55,451 nt of DNA from WHSO01 sp050485485 (GCA_050485485.1 JBJHBM010000013.1:1-55451); one strand, 5' to 3'. Positions 38,970 to 47,443 are shown, numbered from the stretch's first letter. Notes: generated by a model not told the origin, from the sequence alone. Numbers and translations are program-made.

Positions 38970-39032
38970 CGGCGGCATAGCTACATCCTTCGCCGCGTTA
39001 GCGGCGGCATAGCTACATCCTTCGCCGCGTTA
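38959..39032. repeat. 32-bp tandem repeat with hairpin, 2.3 copies
   Basis: Two perfect 32-bp units (38959-38990, 38991-39022) and a partial third (39023-39032). Each begins CGCCGCGTTAGCGGCG, a 6-bp stem with GTTA loop, followed by GCATAGCTACATCCTT. The first unit contains the stop codon of the YciB-family gene. The unit is hairpin-rich and lies between convergent genes. Confidence 0.85.
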
Positions 39033-39061
39033 GGGCGGGGCGTCGCCTTCGCCGCGCCCGG

Positions 39062-40114
39062 CTATTTCGCGGTGAGAAGGCCGATGACCTTGTCCTTCAC
39101 GTCCGCGGGCTGGTTCATCATGTCCTTGATGGCGGCCGTCATCTCGGGCCCGGGGGTATAGCTGATCTCGATCTTCGCGACCTTGCGGGCCTCCTCCTGG
39201 AACGCCGTGTCCGCCGCCAGCCGGTCGAAGGCCGCCTGGAGGACCTTCGTGCGCTCCGCCGGGATGCCGGGCGGCGCGAAGAACGGGCGCGCCGTATCGA
39301 TGATCGGGTTCACCATCTGGAACAGCGGCTTGTGGGAGGCCGGCACGACGTCCATCACCCACGGCACGTTGTAGGGATCGAGGGCGGGATTCTTGCGCCC
39401 CGACACCTGTACCAGCACCTTGACCCTGCCTTCCTTCATCATCTCGTAGGGGCGGCCGCCGAAGAAGCCGATGGTGTCGCCGCCCGAGGCGTGGGCCTCG
39501 CCGCGCTCGACCGACAGCACGATGTCGCTCGTCCTGTAGCCGTAGATGATGTCCATCTTGAGCCCGAGCGATTCCTTGAGCAGCTCCGGCACCAGGCCGT
39601 AGCCGGTGGAGCCGCGCGCTGTGGCCGCGAACTTGAGCGGCTCCGGACAGTTGGCGAGGGCCTCGACGGTCTGGCACGGGAAGTCGCTGCGCATCCAGAA
39701 CAGCACGGTCGCGCTGTAGAGGTTGCCGAGCCAGGTGAACTTGTCGAGGTCGAAGCGGATGTTGGGCTGGGAGATCGCGCGGCTGAACAGCCCCGCCGAG
39801 GCGGCGCCGATGGTGAGCCCGTCCTTCTCGGCCACGTTGTAGACGTGATTGGCGGCGGCGATCGCCTGGGGCTGGGGCATGTTGCTCGCGACGACGGTGG
39901 GATTGCCCGGGATGTGGCGGGCGATGTGGCGCACCACCAGCCGCCCGAGGATGTCCACGCCCGAGCCCTCGGCGGTGCCGATGACGACGCGCAGGGTCTT
40001 GCCCTGGTAGAAGTCCTGGGCCGCGGCCGGGCCGGACCACGCCCCGGACCACGCCGGTGCCAGCAGGCACAGGGCGGCGCCGGCGACGTACAGACGGATA
40101 CCGTTGTTTCGCAT
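39062..40114 (-). CDS. Bug/TctC-like periplasmic binding protein (orphan)
   Basis: 350 residues, signal peptide ending PAAAQ (about residue 33). FYQGKTLRVVIGTAEGSGVD begins the domain, then HIPGNPTVVASNMPQPQAIA and a second-lobe FAPPGIPAERTKVLQAAFDR. The usual PGGg.D is EGSGVD here. GGGAGG ribosome site. No TctA/TctB beside it; such orphans pair with distant permeases or serve as sensors. Probably a carboxylate binder. Confidence 0.87.
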   Translation of the reverse strand: MRNNGIRLYVAGAALCLLAPAWSGAWSGPAAAQDFYQGKTLRVVIGTAEGSGVDILGRLVVRHIARHIPGNPTVVASNMPQPQAIAAANHVYNVAEKDGLTIGAASAGLFSRAISQPNIRFDLDKFTWLGNLYSATVLFWMRSDFPCQTVEALANCPEPLKFAATARGSTGYGLVPELLKESLGLKMDIIYGYRTSDIVLSVERGEAHASGGDTIGFFGGRPYEMMKEGRVKVLVQVSGRKNPALDPYNVPWVMDVVPASHKPLFQMVNPIIDTARPFFAPPGIPAERTKVLQAAFDRLAADTAFQEEARKVAKIEISYTPGPEMTAAIKDMMNQPADVKDKVIGLLTAK

Positions 40115-40207
40115 CTTTCGACCTCCCGTTGTCGCATCCAGTCCCGTTCGGACTGTCGGTTCTTTTCCCGGATGTTATTGTCTCCAAGACCACCGCGCCA
40201 GTCCCCC

Positions 40208-40801
40208 ATGTCCCAACCCCATACCCCAACCCATATGTCCCAACCCATGTCCCAGCCCGTGCACCGTCCCGCCCCGCCCAAGCCGTCGCCCTGGATCAAG
40301 GAGATGGTTGCCCGGCTCGACCCGCTCGGGCCCGCCCATCTGCGGGTGCTGGACTTCGCCGCGGGCGGCGGCCGCCACGCCCGCCACCTGGCGGACCTCG
40401 GCTATCCGACCCTGGCGGTGGACCGCGACGTCTCGGGACTCGACTACCTCGCGGGCCGCGAGGGGCTCGAGATCCTGCGCTGGGACCTCGAGGACGGATC
40501 CCCCTGGCCGTTCGCGGCGGAACGTTTCCAGGCGGTGATCGTCGCCAACTACCTGCACCGCCCGACGCTGGCCGCGACCATCGCGCTGGTCGCACCCGGC
40601 GGCGCCCTGATCTACGAGACCTTCGGCACCGGCAACGAGCGCTTCGGCCGGCCGTCCAACCCCGATTTCCTCGCGCGCCCGCACGAAATCGCCGAGGCGG
40701 CGCGCGCCCAGGGCCTGGACGTGCTGGTGGACGCCCACGTGGAGGAGGCCGAACCGGCGCCCGCCGTGCGCCACCGCTGCGCCGCCCGCCGGCCGGGCTG
40801 A
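40208..40801 (+). CDS. SAM-dependent methyltransferase (TehB-like)
   Basis: 197 residues if the first ATG (40208) is used. Rossmann motif LRVLDFAAGGGRHARHLADL, acidic strand end LAVDRDVSGLDYLAG, DGSPWPFAAERFQAVIVANY, then LVAPGGALIYETFGTGNERF, matching small class I methyltransferases annotated as TehB or thiopurine type. The N-terminus contains a repeated MSQP element from direct repeats of ATGTCCCAACCC, giving several possible starts (40208, 40235, 40247), none with a clear ribosome site. Confidence 0.83.
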   Translation: MSQPHTPTHMSQPMSQPVHRPAPPKPSPWIKEMVARLDPLGPAHLRVLDFAAGGGRHARHLADLGYPTLAVDRDVSGLDYLAGREGLEILRWDLEDGSPWPFAAERFQAVIVANYLHRPTLAATIALVAPGGALIYETFGTGNERFGRPSNPDFLARPHEIAEAARAQGLDVLVDAHVEEAEPAPAVRHRCAARRPG

Positions 40802-40888
40802 CCCGGTCGGCCCGCGCTTCCTCCCGGGGTCGCCGTTCGCTATGCTTCGGCAAAAGCGTCAACGACGAAACGACACGGGGAGAGGACG

Positions 40889-42172
40889 ATGGCCGGACAT
40901 GGCTGGACGGCGGCGCTCGCGGGCGCCCTTATCGTGGCGGGCGGCGCCGTGGGCGCCGCGGCGCAGACGGCGGAGGAGTTCTACAAGGGCAAGCGCCTGC
41001 GGATGATCGTCGGCTCCTCGCCGGGCGGCGGCTACGACACCTACGCGCGCGCCTTCGTGCGCCATTACGTCCGTCACATCCCCGGCAACCCGAGCGTCAT
41101 CGCCCAGAACATGCAGGGCGCCGGCGGCGTGCGCGCCACCAACTACGTCGCGAGCGGCGCGGTGCCGCGCGACGGCACCGTGTTCGCGACCACGCTGCGC
41201 ACCGTCGGCACCGTGCCGCTGCTCGATCCCGCCGGAGGCACGCAGTACGACGCGACCAGGCTCAACTGGCTCGGCAGCCTCGCCAACGAAATCTCGATCT
41301 GCGTTTCCTGGCACACGAGCCCGGTCAAGACCTTCCGCGACTTGCTGGAGCGCGAACTGATCGTCGGCGCCTCCAGCGGCAACGACACCGAGATCTATCC
41401 GGCCGTGTTCAACAACCTGCTCGGCGCGAAGTTCAAGATCATCACCGGCTACGAGGCGGTGGGCATCAACCTCGCCATGGAGCGCGGCGAGGTCGAGGGG
41501 CGCTGCGCCTGGTCGTGGACCTCGCTGATGACGCAGCGGCCCGAATGGCTCAAGGAAAAGAGGATCAACATCCTGGCGGTCGCTTCCGACACGCGGCCGC
41601 CTGAGGTGTCGGCCGACGTGCCGCTGGTTGCCGATTTCGCGAAGTCGGAAGCCGACCGCGCCCTGCTCGACATGTTCTTCCTGCCCCAGGTGATGGGGCG
41701 TCCCTACTTCATGCCGGACGGCGTGCCGGCCGACCGGGTGGTGGCGATGCGCGCCGCGTTCGACGCGACCGTGCGCGACCCGGCGCTCGCCGCCGAGTTC
41801 GAGAAGCAGAAGCTCGAGCTGTCGCCGGTTTCGGGCGTGGAAATCCAGGCGATGCTGGCGCGCGTCTATGCGACGCCGCCGGAGGTGGTCGAACGTGCCC
41901 GCGACGCGATGCGCTACCGCGGCGAGCGGATCGAGGCCAAGCCGGCGTCGGTCCGGTCCAGCGGCACCGTGGTGCAGTCGCTCCGCGAGGGACGCGAGAT
42001 CGAGTTCAAGCTGACCGACGGCACCGCAGCCAAGACAGCCGTCTCCACCAGCGGCACCAAGGTCACGATCGCGGGCAAGGAGGCGGCGCGCGCCGAGGTG
42101 CGCGCGGGCATGGCCTGCGAGATCGAATGGCCGGCGCCGGGAGCGCCCGCCACCGCGCTTGCGTGCAAATAG
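40889..42172 (+). CDS. Bug/TctC-like receptor with extra C-terminal domain
   Basis: 427 residues, about 100 more than usual. Signal peptide ends GAAAQ. FYKGKRLRMIVGSSPGGGYD, HIPGNPSVIAQNMQGAGGVR and CAWSWTSLMTQRPEWLKEK are Bug features. From ~residue 345 a separate beta-rich domain follows (VQSLREGREIEFKLTDGTAA, TKVTIAGKEAARAEVRAGM) ending in a Cys. That part resembles metal- or ligand-binding add-ons but matches no family I can name. GGGGAGAGG ribosome site. Orphan, no permease nearby. Confidence 0.82.
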   Translation: MAGHGWTAALAGALIVAGGAVGAAAQTAEEFYKGKRLRMIVGSSPGGGYDTYARAFVRHYVRHIPGNPSVIAQNMQGAGGVRATNYVASGAVPRDGTVFATTLRTVGTVPLLDPAGGTQYDATRLNWLGSLANEISICVSWHTSPVKTFRDLLERELIVGASSGNDTEIYPAVFNNLLGAKFKIITGYEAVGINLAMERGEVEGRCAWSWTSLMTQRPEWLKEKRINILAVASDTRPPEVSADVPLVADFAKSEADRALLDMFFLPQVMGRPYFMPDGVPADRVVAMRAAFDATVRDPALAAEFEKQKLELSPVSGVEIQAMLARVYATPPEVVERARDAMRYRGERIEAKPASVRSSGTVVQSLREGREIEFKLTDGTAAKTAVSTSGTKVTIAGKEAARAEVRAGMACEIEWPAPGAPATALACK

Positions 42173-42187
42173 CCGAACGTCGGCTCC

Positions 42188-43099
42188 TCAGGCGGTGAGG
42201 CGCGGGTTCACGATCCGCTCGTAGGTGCTGTCGGCCGACAGCAGCCCCCAGCCCACCATCCAGTCGTGGATGTGGTCGAACTCATCAGCCGTATAGGGGC
42301 GCGGATAGACGTAGCGGAACCGCCCCAGGTAGAAGTCCGCGGGCGCGAGCCGGCAGATTTCCTCGGGCACCTCGCGCACCAGGTACTTGAGGTACGGGCG
42401 GATGTCCGCGTTGATGAGATCCACCGCGCGCCGCACCGAGCGGTCGATGGCGGCGTAGATGTCGGGGGCGAGGGACGGCACCGTCACCTCGGCGCCGTCG
42501 TAGAACGCCTCGCAGACGATCTTGTGGCCGCGCTTGAGCGCCACCGTGATCCACGGCTCCATCAGCGCGGCGGCGCCGATCTTGCCTTCCTCCAGGAAGC
42601 GGAGCCGCTGCTTGGGCCCGCCGACGTGGCCGACGCGCACCTCGTCCTTCGCCATGTAGCCGCCGAGCAGCCCGAGCGTGATGTAGTGGGAGCCCGCGTG
42701 CATGTTGACGCCCACCAGCACGTTGCGGAGGTCGGGCGGGATGTTGTAGGGGCTGTCGCCGGCCACCACGATGGCCTGGGTGGCGACGGCGGCACGCTTG
42801 GTGATGACGCGCGCCTCGCGGCAGCTGTCCTGGGTGCGGCGGATCTGTCCCCATTCGCAGGCGCGGTACATCGAGAACTCGCCGGTCTCGATGCCCTCGT
42901 GCCAGCCGTAGGACTTGACCTGGGTGTGGTCCTCGATCGGCGTGTCCGGCACTTCCTTGTCGCGGTCGCGCCCGGAGCCCGCCGGCACCAGGGTTACGTC
43001 GAGCCCTTCCTGCTCGAAGATGCCGTGCTCCCTAGCGACGTGATAGGGCAGGGAAAATACCGCGTTGTTGGTCTCGATACGCGCTTCCTTGATCGTCAT
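42188..43099 (-). CDS. NMT1/THI5-like protein without signal peptide
   Basis: 303 residues. TNNAVFSLPYHVAREHGIFE is followed by QEGLDVTLVPAG, the N-terminal pattern of NMT1/SsuA-type binding proteins; SPYNIPPDLRNVLVGVNMHA and MEPWITVALKRGHKIVCEAF mark the hinge and the second lobe. No signal peptide or lipobox, so it should be cytoplasmic, unlike ABC receptors. It could be an enzyme of the THI5 type or a ligand sensor. GGAGG precedes the ATG; the neighbour is an alpha/beta hydrolase read in the same direction. Confidence 0.78.
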   Translation of the reverse strand: MTIKEARIETNNAVFSLPYHVAREHGIFEQEGLDVTLVPAGSGRDRDKEVPDTPIEDHTQVKSYGWHEGIETGEFSMYRACEWGQIRRTQDSCREARVITKRAAVATQAIVVAGDSPYNIPPDLRNVLVGVNMHAGSHYITLGLLGGYMAKDEVRVGHVGGPKQRLRFLEEGKIGAAALMEPWITVALKRGHKIVCEAFYDGAEVTVPSLAPDIYAAIDRSVRRAVDLINADIRPYLKYLVREVPEEICRLAPADFYLGRFRYVYPRPYTADEFDHIHDWMVGWGLLSADSTYERIVNPRLTA

Positions 43100-43162
43100 G
43101 CTTGCCTCCGTCCCGTTCGTTGCGGCATGCGGTACGCGGTACGGCCGTCAGGGCCCGAGCGG

Positions 43163-44044
43163 TCAGGACCTGAGCATCGGCACGGCAAGGCGATGGAACA
43201 TCTCCTCCGCGTCCCAGTGGACCAGGTGCTTGCAGCCCTCGGCCAGGTGCATGTCGAGGCCGGGCTCCTTCTCCTTGAGGAGCTGGAAGCGGTCGGCGGC
43301 GCGGGCGCGGTCTTCGCGACCGTAGATCATCAGGAGCGGCTGCTTGACCTCGGGGAGCCGCTGCCACAGGGGCTTCGACGGCGCCTTTCCGGTCTTGGGC
43401 TCGGCCTTGGCGGCCTCCGCCTTCTCCTGGCGCGCGACGAACGCCTTGAAGGCGTCGCCGACCGAGCGCGCATGGCGCAGCGCCAGCTCCTCGTCGGTGA
43501 TCAGCTCGTGGTGGAACAGGTTGGCCTCGAGCAGCTTGCGGGTATCCTCCAGCGTGGGCTCGGATTTCGCCATGCGGCTCTCCAGCCGCGCCTGGGCCTT
43601 GCCCTCGAGCTTGCCGGCGCCGCCTTCCAGCGGCGGCAGCAGGCTGCCGGTGCCCAGCACGAAGACGTGAGTGACGCGCTCCGGGGCCTCGAGCGCGAGC
43701 CCGACCGCGATGTTGCCGGCCTGGGAATGGCCCACCATCGCGGCCTTGTCGATGCCGAGCGCGTCCATGAGGGCAAGGGTCACCTTCTTCTTGAGCGCGA
43801 CCGAGCCGTCCTCGGTGTAGGAGGAAAGGCCGAAGCCCGGAAAGTCGAAGGCGATCACGCGCCGGCCGGCCGCCGACAGCGGCCCCATGTTGCGCCGGAA
43901 CACGTCGGCGGAAGAGCCGAGCGAGGCGCCGTGGAACAGCAGCACGGCGGGGCCGCTGCCCTGCTCGATGTAGCGGATGCGGAATCCGGCGGCCTCGACG
44001 TACTTGTCCTCGAAGCCGGTGTCGATGGTGGTGGCAGCGTCCAT
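43163..44044 (-). CDS. Alpha/beta hydrolase
   Basis: 293 residues from ATG 44044. Oxyanion region VLLFHGASLGSS, nucleophile elbow MVGHSQAGNIAVGLAL (Ser), acid IYGREDRARAADRF (Asp) and histidine EGCKHLVHWDAEEM give a complete triad, in the style of MhpC/BphD C-C bond hydrolases. A lid of ~70 residues, rich in Lys and Glu, lies between strands 6 and 7. GGGAG ribosome site. Forms a likely two-gene unit with the NMT1/THI5-like protein. Confidence 0.9.
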   Translation of the reverse strand: MDAATTIDTGFEDKYVEAAGFRIRYIEQGSGPAVLLFHGASLGSSADVFRRNMGPLSAAGRRVIAFDFPGFGLSSYTEDGSVALKKKVTLALMDALGIDKAAMVGHSQAGNIAVGLALEAPERVTHVFVLGTGSLLPPLEGGAGKLEGKAQARLESRMAKSEPTLEDTRKLLEANLFHHELITDEELALRHARSVGDAFKAFVARQEKAEAAKAEPKTGKAPSKPLWQRLPEVKQPLLMIYGREDRARAADRFQLLKEKEPGLDMHLAEGCKHLVHWDAEEMFHRLAVPMLRS

Positions 44045-44196
44045 GTGCGTCTCCCGTTGTCGGGCGGCCGTCCCGCCGGGGCGGCCGCGCGTTTGGGCGA
44101 GTTTAACACCCCGCGCGCCCGATGGGCAAAAGGCGCGGGCGGTCTTGTCACGGCCCACCCGGGACCGCATCATCCGGCGCGAAAGCGAGGATATCC

Positions 44197-45075
44197 GTGA
44201 CCGTCACCCGTTTCGCGCCGTCGCCGACCGGCCTTCTCCATCTGGGCCATGCCCACGCGGCGCTGTTCGCCATGCGCGCGGCGCGCGTGGACGGTCGGCG
44301 CGCGGCGGGCGCAGACGATGGGCGCGCGGTGGGCGGGCGCTTCCTGCTGCGCATCGAGGACATCGACACGGGGCGGTGCCGCCCGGAGCTCGAGGCGGCC
44401 ATCTACGAGGACCTCGCCTGGCTCGGCGTCGCCTGGGACGGGCCCGTGCTGCGCCAGTCGGAGCGCGGTGCCGCCTATGCCGCGGCGCTCGCGCGTCTCG
44501 ATGCCCTGGGGCTGATCTATCCGTGCTTCTGCACGCGCGCGGAAATCGCGGCCGAGATCGCGGCGGCGGGGTCCGCGCCCCACGGGCCCGACGGCCCGCT
44601 CTATCCCGGCACCTGCCGGGGCCTCGCGGAGACGGCGTCGCGCGCGCACCGCGCGGAGGGACGCGTGGCGGCGCTGCGCCTCGACTGCGCGAAGGCGGGG
44701 GCGTACGTCGGCGCGCTCGCCTTCACGGATCGGGAGGCGGGGCGGGTCGCGGTGGACCCGTGTCTGTTCGGCGACGCGGTGGTGGCGCGGCGCGACATCG
44801 GCACCAGCTATCACCTCGCCTGCGTGGTGGACGACGCGGCCCAGGGCGTGACGCTGGTGACGCGCGGGCACGACCTGTTGCCGGCGACGCACCTGCAGCG
44901 CGTGCTGCAGGCGGCGCTCGGCCTGCCCGCGCCCGAGTACCACCACCACCGGCTCGTGACCGACGCGGACGGCCGCCGCCTCGCCAAGCGCGACGACGCG
45001 CGCAGCCTGCGCGCGCTGCGCCAGGCCGGCGTCACCCCGGCCGAGGCGCTGGCGCTGGCGGGGTTCCCGGATTGA
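44197..45075 (+). CDS. gluQ: Glutamyl-Q tRNA(Asp) synthetase
   Basis: 292 residues, GTG start. FAPSPTGLLHLGHAHAALFA carries the HIGH-like motif, RFLLRIEDIDTGRCRPELEA the activation site, YPCFCTRAEI and YPGTCRGL the zinc Cys cluster, and RLAKRDDARSLRALR the KMSKS-like loop; the anticodon-binding domain is absent, as in GluQRS. It attaches Glu to queuosine in tRNA-Asp. An 18-residue Arg/Gly/Asp insert (about residues 32-49) from repeated GGGCGCGCGGNGGGCG-like DNA is unusual. Confidence 0.93.
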   Translation: MTVTRFAPSPTGLLHLGHAHAALFAMRAARVDGRRAAGADDGRAVGGRFLLRIEDIDTGRCRPELEAAIYEDLAWLGVAWDGPVLRQSERGAAYAAALARLDALGLIYPCFCTRAEIAAEIAAAGSAPHGPDGPLYPGTCRGLAETASRAHRAEGRVAALRLDCAKAGAYVGALAFTDREAGRVAVDPCLFGDAVVARRDIGTSYHLACVVDDAAQGVTLVTRGHDLLPATHLQRVLQAALGLPAPEYHHHRLVTDADGRRLAKRDDARSLRALRQAGVTPAEALALAGFPD

Positions 45076-45140
45076 GCGTGTATATACATGAGTTGACGCA
45101 AGGAGATGGCTCCCGCCGCGGCGGCGCCCGGCCGAAAAGA

Positions 45141-45176
45141 AGCCCCGCTGCCGGGGGGAACGGCAGCGGGGCTTTT
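45141..45176. terminator. Bidirectional rho-independent terminator
   Basis: AGCCCCGCTGCCG (45141-45153) pairs perfectly over 13 bp with CGGCAGCGGGGCT (45160-45172); a TTTT follows on the right and AAAAGA precedes on the left. It lies between the convergent gluQ and DUF378 genes and can serve both. Confidence 0.92.
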
Positions 45177-45187
45177 CCGTCGGTGGA

Positions 45188-45421
45188 TCAGCGGGCCGAG
45201 TGCCCGCCCAGCGCCGACGACTCGTCGCGGCCGATGGCCGAGGCGAGCTGGACCAGCTGCCAGACCGCCGACAGGCCGACGAGGGCATAGACGATGCGGG
45301 ACAGGACGGAGCCGTCGCCCAGGACCGCGGCGACCAGATTCCAGTCGAGAATGCCGACCAGACCCCAGTTCAGGCCCCCGACGACGACCAGGGCCAAGGT
45401 GAGCAGGTTGAGAGGCTTCAT
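45188..45421 (-). CDS. DUF378 membrane protein
   Basis: 77 residues, two helices. LNLLTLALVVVGGLNWGLVG followed by ILDWNLVAAVLG and LSRIVYALVGLSAVWQLVQL is the DUF378 signature (LvivGglNWgLvG). GAGACTT-type leader before the ATG, with AAAGGAG 6-10 bases upstream. It may be cotranscribed with the fasciclin gene 60 bases upstream. No biochemical function known. Confidence 0.92.
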   Translation of the reverse strand: MKPLNLLTLALVVVGGLNWGLVGILDWNLVAAVLGDGSVLSRIVYALVGLSAVWQLVQLASAIGRDESSALGGHSAR

Positions 45422-45480
45422 GGCAAGTCTCCTTTGCGCGAAGTCCGGGCCGCCGGGGGGACGGCGGCCCGGTCCGCCCG

Positions 45481-45993
45481 TCAGTTGGCGGGCGGCAGGA
45501 CGACGCTGTCGATAACGTGGATGACGCCGTTGGAGGCGGCGATGTCGGCCGTCGTGACCTTGGCGCCGTTGATCATGACATTGCCGCCGTCGACGCGGAT
45601 GGACAGCGGCTTGCCGTTGACCGTCTTGGCCTCGGTGAGCTTGACGACGTCGGCGGCCGTCACCTTGCCGGGCACCACATGGTAGGTGAGGATCGCCGTC
45701 AGCTGGCCCTTGTTCTCGGGCTTGAGCAGGTTCTCGACCGTTCCAGCCGGCAGCTTGGCGAAGGCGTCGTCGGTGGGGGCGAAGACGGTGAACGGTCCCG
45801 GACCCTTCAGGGTCTCGACCAGTCCGGCGGCGCCGAGCGCCGCCGTCAGGGTCTTGAACTGGCCGGCGGCGGTGGCCGCATCGACGATGGTGTTCTGTGG
45901 CGCGCCGCGATGGCTGCTGGCATTGGCGGCGCCGACCGCGAGGCCTGCGGCGGCTGCGGCGGCGATCGCCAGATTTGTGAGCTTGGATTTCAT
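45481..45993 (-). CDS. Fasciclin (FAS1) domain exported protein
   Basis: 170 residues with a signal peptide cut near residue 24-25 (GAANA-SS). One FAS1 domain: H1 box FTVFAPTDDAFAKLPAGTVE, the LTYHVVPGKV motif and H2 box NGVIHVIDSVVLPPAN at the C-terminus. Such single-domain secreted proteins (MPB70-like) take part in adhesion or matrix contacts. Divergent from the XRE-cupin gene across an AT-rich region. Confidence 0.95.
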   Translation of the reverse strand: MKSKLTNLAIAAAAAAGLAVGAANASSHRGAPQNTIVDAATAAGQFKTLTAALGAAGLVETLKGPGPFTVFAPTDDAFAKLPAGTVENLLKPENKGQLTAILTYHVVPGKVTAADVVKLTEAKTVNGKPLSIRVDGGNVMINGAKVTTADIAASNGVIHVIDSVVLPPAN

Positions 45994-46042
45994 GATTTCG
46001 GTCCTTGGGTTCGTGGAGGGGGAGCTTCGGCACTGCGAGCAT

Positions 46043-46191
46043 TCCGCAGCCCGACAGGATTTACTTATCGTGAAAATTGATTTGCATGATAGTAATATTT
46101 TGAACTATATGAATTTTTATTTTCGTAATGATAAAATCCAAGGCGCCGGTTTGATCCACGGGAAAAACGGCGGCAAAAAAGAGGAGCGGAC
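46043..46191. promoter_or_regulatory. AT-rich divergent intergenic region
   Basis: The 198 bases between the fasciclin and XRE-cupin starts are unusually AT-rich around 46060-46135 (TTTGCATGATAGTAATATTTTG and on). An imperfect inverted repeat, TTACTTATC (46064 onward) against GATAGTAA (46089 onward), brackets it. It probably holds both promoters and an operator for the XRE-cupin protein. Individual promoter boxes could not be fixed. Confidence 0.4.
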
Positions 46192-46776
46192 ATGCTTTCG
46201 GAGACGCTGGCGACCGGGCTCGAGCAGTATCGGATCGGGTCCAAGATTCGCGCGCTGCGGCTTAAGAAGAAGCTGGGGCTGGTCAGGCTCGGCAAGCATA
46301 CCGGCCTGTCGGCCGCCATGCTGTCGAAGATCGAGCGCGGCCAGCTGTTCCCGACGCTGCCGACGCTGCTGCGCATCGCGCTGGTGTTCGGCGTCGGCCT
46401 CGACCACTTCTTCACGGAACCCGAAGCGCGGCGTCCGGTCGCGGTGGTGCGCAAGCGCGACCGCATCCGACTGCCCGACCAGCCGGAAGGGGATTCACCC
46501 TCCTACATGTTCGAGAGCCTCGATTTTCCCGTCACGGACCGAAAGATGGAGGCGTTCTACGCCGAGTTTCCGGCGCACTCGAAACCGTCGGAGCCGCACG
46601 CGCACGACGGCGCGGAAATCATCTACGTCATGGAAGGGCGGCTGGTCGTGGACGTGGACGGCGAGGAGTTCGCGCTCGACGGCGGCGACGCCATGTACTT
46701 TGATTCGACCGCGCCACACAGCTACCGTCGCGAAGGCCGGGCCGCATGCAAGGCAGTGGTGGTGGTGGCGCCGTAG
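46192..46776 (+). CDS. XRE-family regulator with C-terminal cupin
   Basis: 194 residues. HTH: GSKIRALRLKKKLGLVRLGK followed by HTGLSAAMLSKIERGQLFPT and LPTLLRIALVFGVGLDHFF; cupin_2: SEPHAHDGAEIIYVMEGRLV followed by VDVDGEEFALDGGDAMYFDS and TAPHSYRREG. The His-x-His and Glu of the cupin metal site are kept, so a metal and small ligand can bind. Such PuuR-like regulators control amino-acid, polyamine or sulfur genes. The target is unknown; the divergent fasciclin gene is one candidate. AGGAGCGG ribosome site. Confidence 0.93.
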   Translation: MLSETLATGLEQYRIGSKIRALRLKKKLGLVRLGKHTGLSAAMLSKIERGQLFPTLPTLLRIALVFGVGLDHFFTEPEARRPVAVVRKRDRIRLPDQPEGDSPSYMFESLDFPVTDRKMEAFYAEFPAHSKPSEPHAHDGAEIIYVMEGRLVVDVDGEEFALDGGDAMYFDSTAPHSYRREGRAACKAVVVVAP

Positions 46777-46790
46777 GTGCGGTGGCGCGG

Positions 46791-47426
46791 CTACCGCCGC
46801 CGGGCGGGGCGCGCGGGCCGGCGCGCGGGGCGTCCCGGCTTGCGGCGCGGCGGGACCGCGGGGACGCGCTTCGGCGCCTTCTTTTTCTTCCCGCTTCCGG
46901 CCGCCTTCTTCGCCGCCTTCCGCGCGGTGCCCTTGGGCGTCTTGGCCACTTTGGTCGGTTTGGCCGGTTTCGCCGCCTTCGCGGCCTGGCGGCGCCGGCG
47001 CCCGGCGAAGTCGGGCTTCGAGAAGTCGCCGATGCCGTGGAAGTCGATGATCTCGATCGCGTTGCCGAACGGGTCGTGGACATAGGCGTGGCGCCCGGTG
47101 AAGGTGCGGTGGCCTTCCTCCTCGTAGACCAGGATAGGGTGGCCCGCCGCCTCCAGGTGCCGGAGCGCGTCGTCGAAGTCCTCGCCCCTGACGATGAAGG
47201 CGTGGTGGAACTCGTAGTCGCCGGGCGGGTTGGGCGGCACGTGGTGCTTGGTGTTGGTGAGGACGAAATACTGCGTCCCCGCCTTCATGAACACGGTGGT
47301 GTCGTTCTGCCGGAGGTACGTGCAGCCGAGCACGCCTTCGTAGAAGCGCCGGCCTTCCTCGAGGTCGGAGACGCCGATGGCGAAATGCAGGATGCCCGTC
47401 GGCGTGAATCCCTTGCGCCGCGCCAC
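46791..47426 (-). CDS. VOC (glyoxalase-like) protein with Lys/Arg-rich histone-like tail
   Basis: 211 residues, GTG start at 47426 behind a GGAGG site. Residues 8-135 are one VOC domain: TPTGILHFAIGVSDLEEGRR, FYEGVLGCTYL, YEFHHAFIVRG and AYVHDPFGNAIEIIDFHG, with metal ligands His, His and Glu in place. Residues 141-211 are almost only Lys, Arg, Ala and Pro (KAAKPAKPTKVAKTPKGTAR and on), like bacterial H1-type tails. Glyoxalase-like enzymes are not usually built this way. Start lies 18 bases after the isomerase-like gene. Confidence 0.85.
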   Translation of the reverse strand: MARRKGFTPTGILHFAIGVSDLEEGRRFYEGVLGCTYLRQNDTTVFMKAGTQYFVLTNTKHHVPPNPPGDYEFHHAFIVRGEDFDDALRHLEAAGHPILVYEEEGHRTFTGRHAYVHDPFGNAIEIIDFHGIGDFSKPDFAGRRRRQAAKAAKPAKPTKVAKTPKGTARKAAKKAAGSGKKKKAPKRVPAVPPRRKPGRPARRPARPARRR

Positions 47427-47443
47427 CGCCGCCTCCGCGTCCG

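Noticed and set aside
42266..44200. 644-codon plus-strand frame opposite the NMT1-like and hydrolase genes
   Set aside because: No domains; both reverse-strand genes have complete motifs and ribosome sites.
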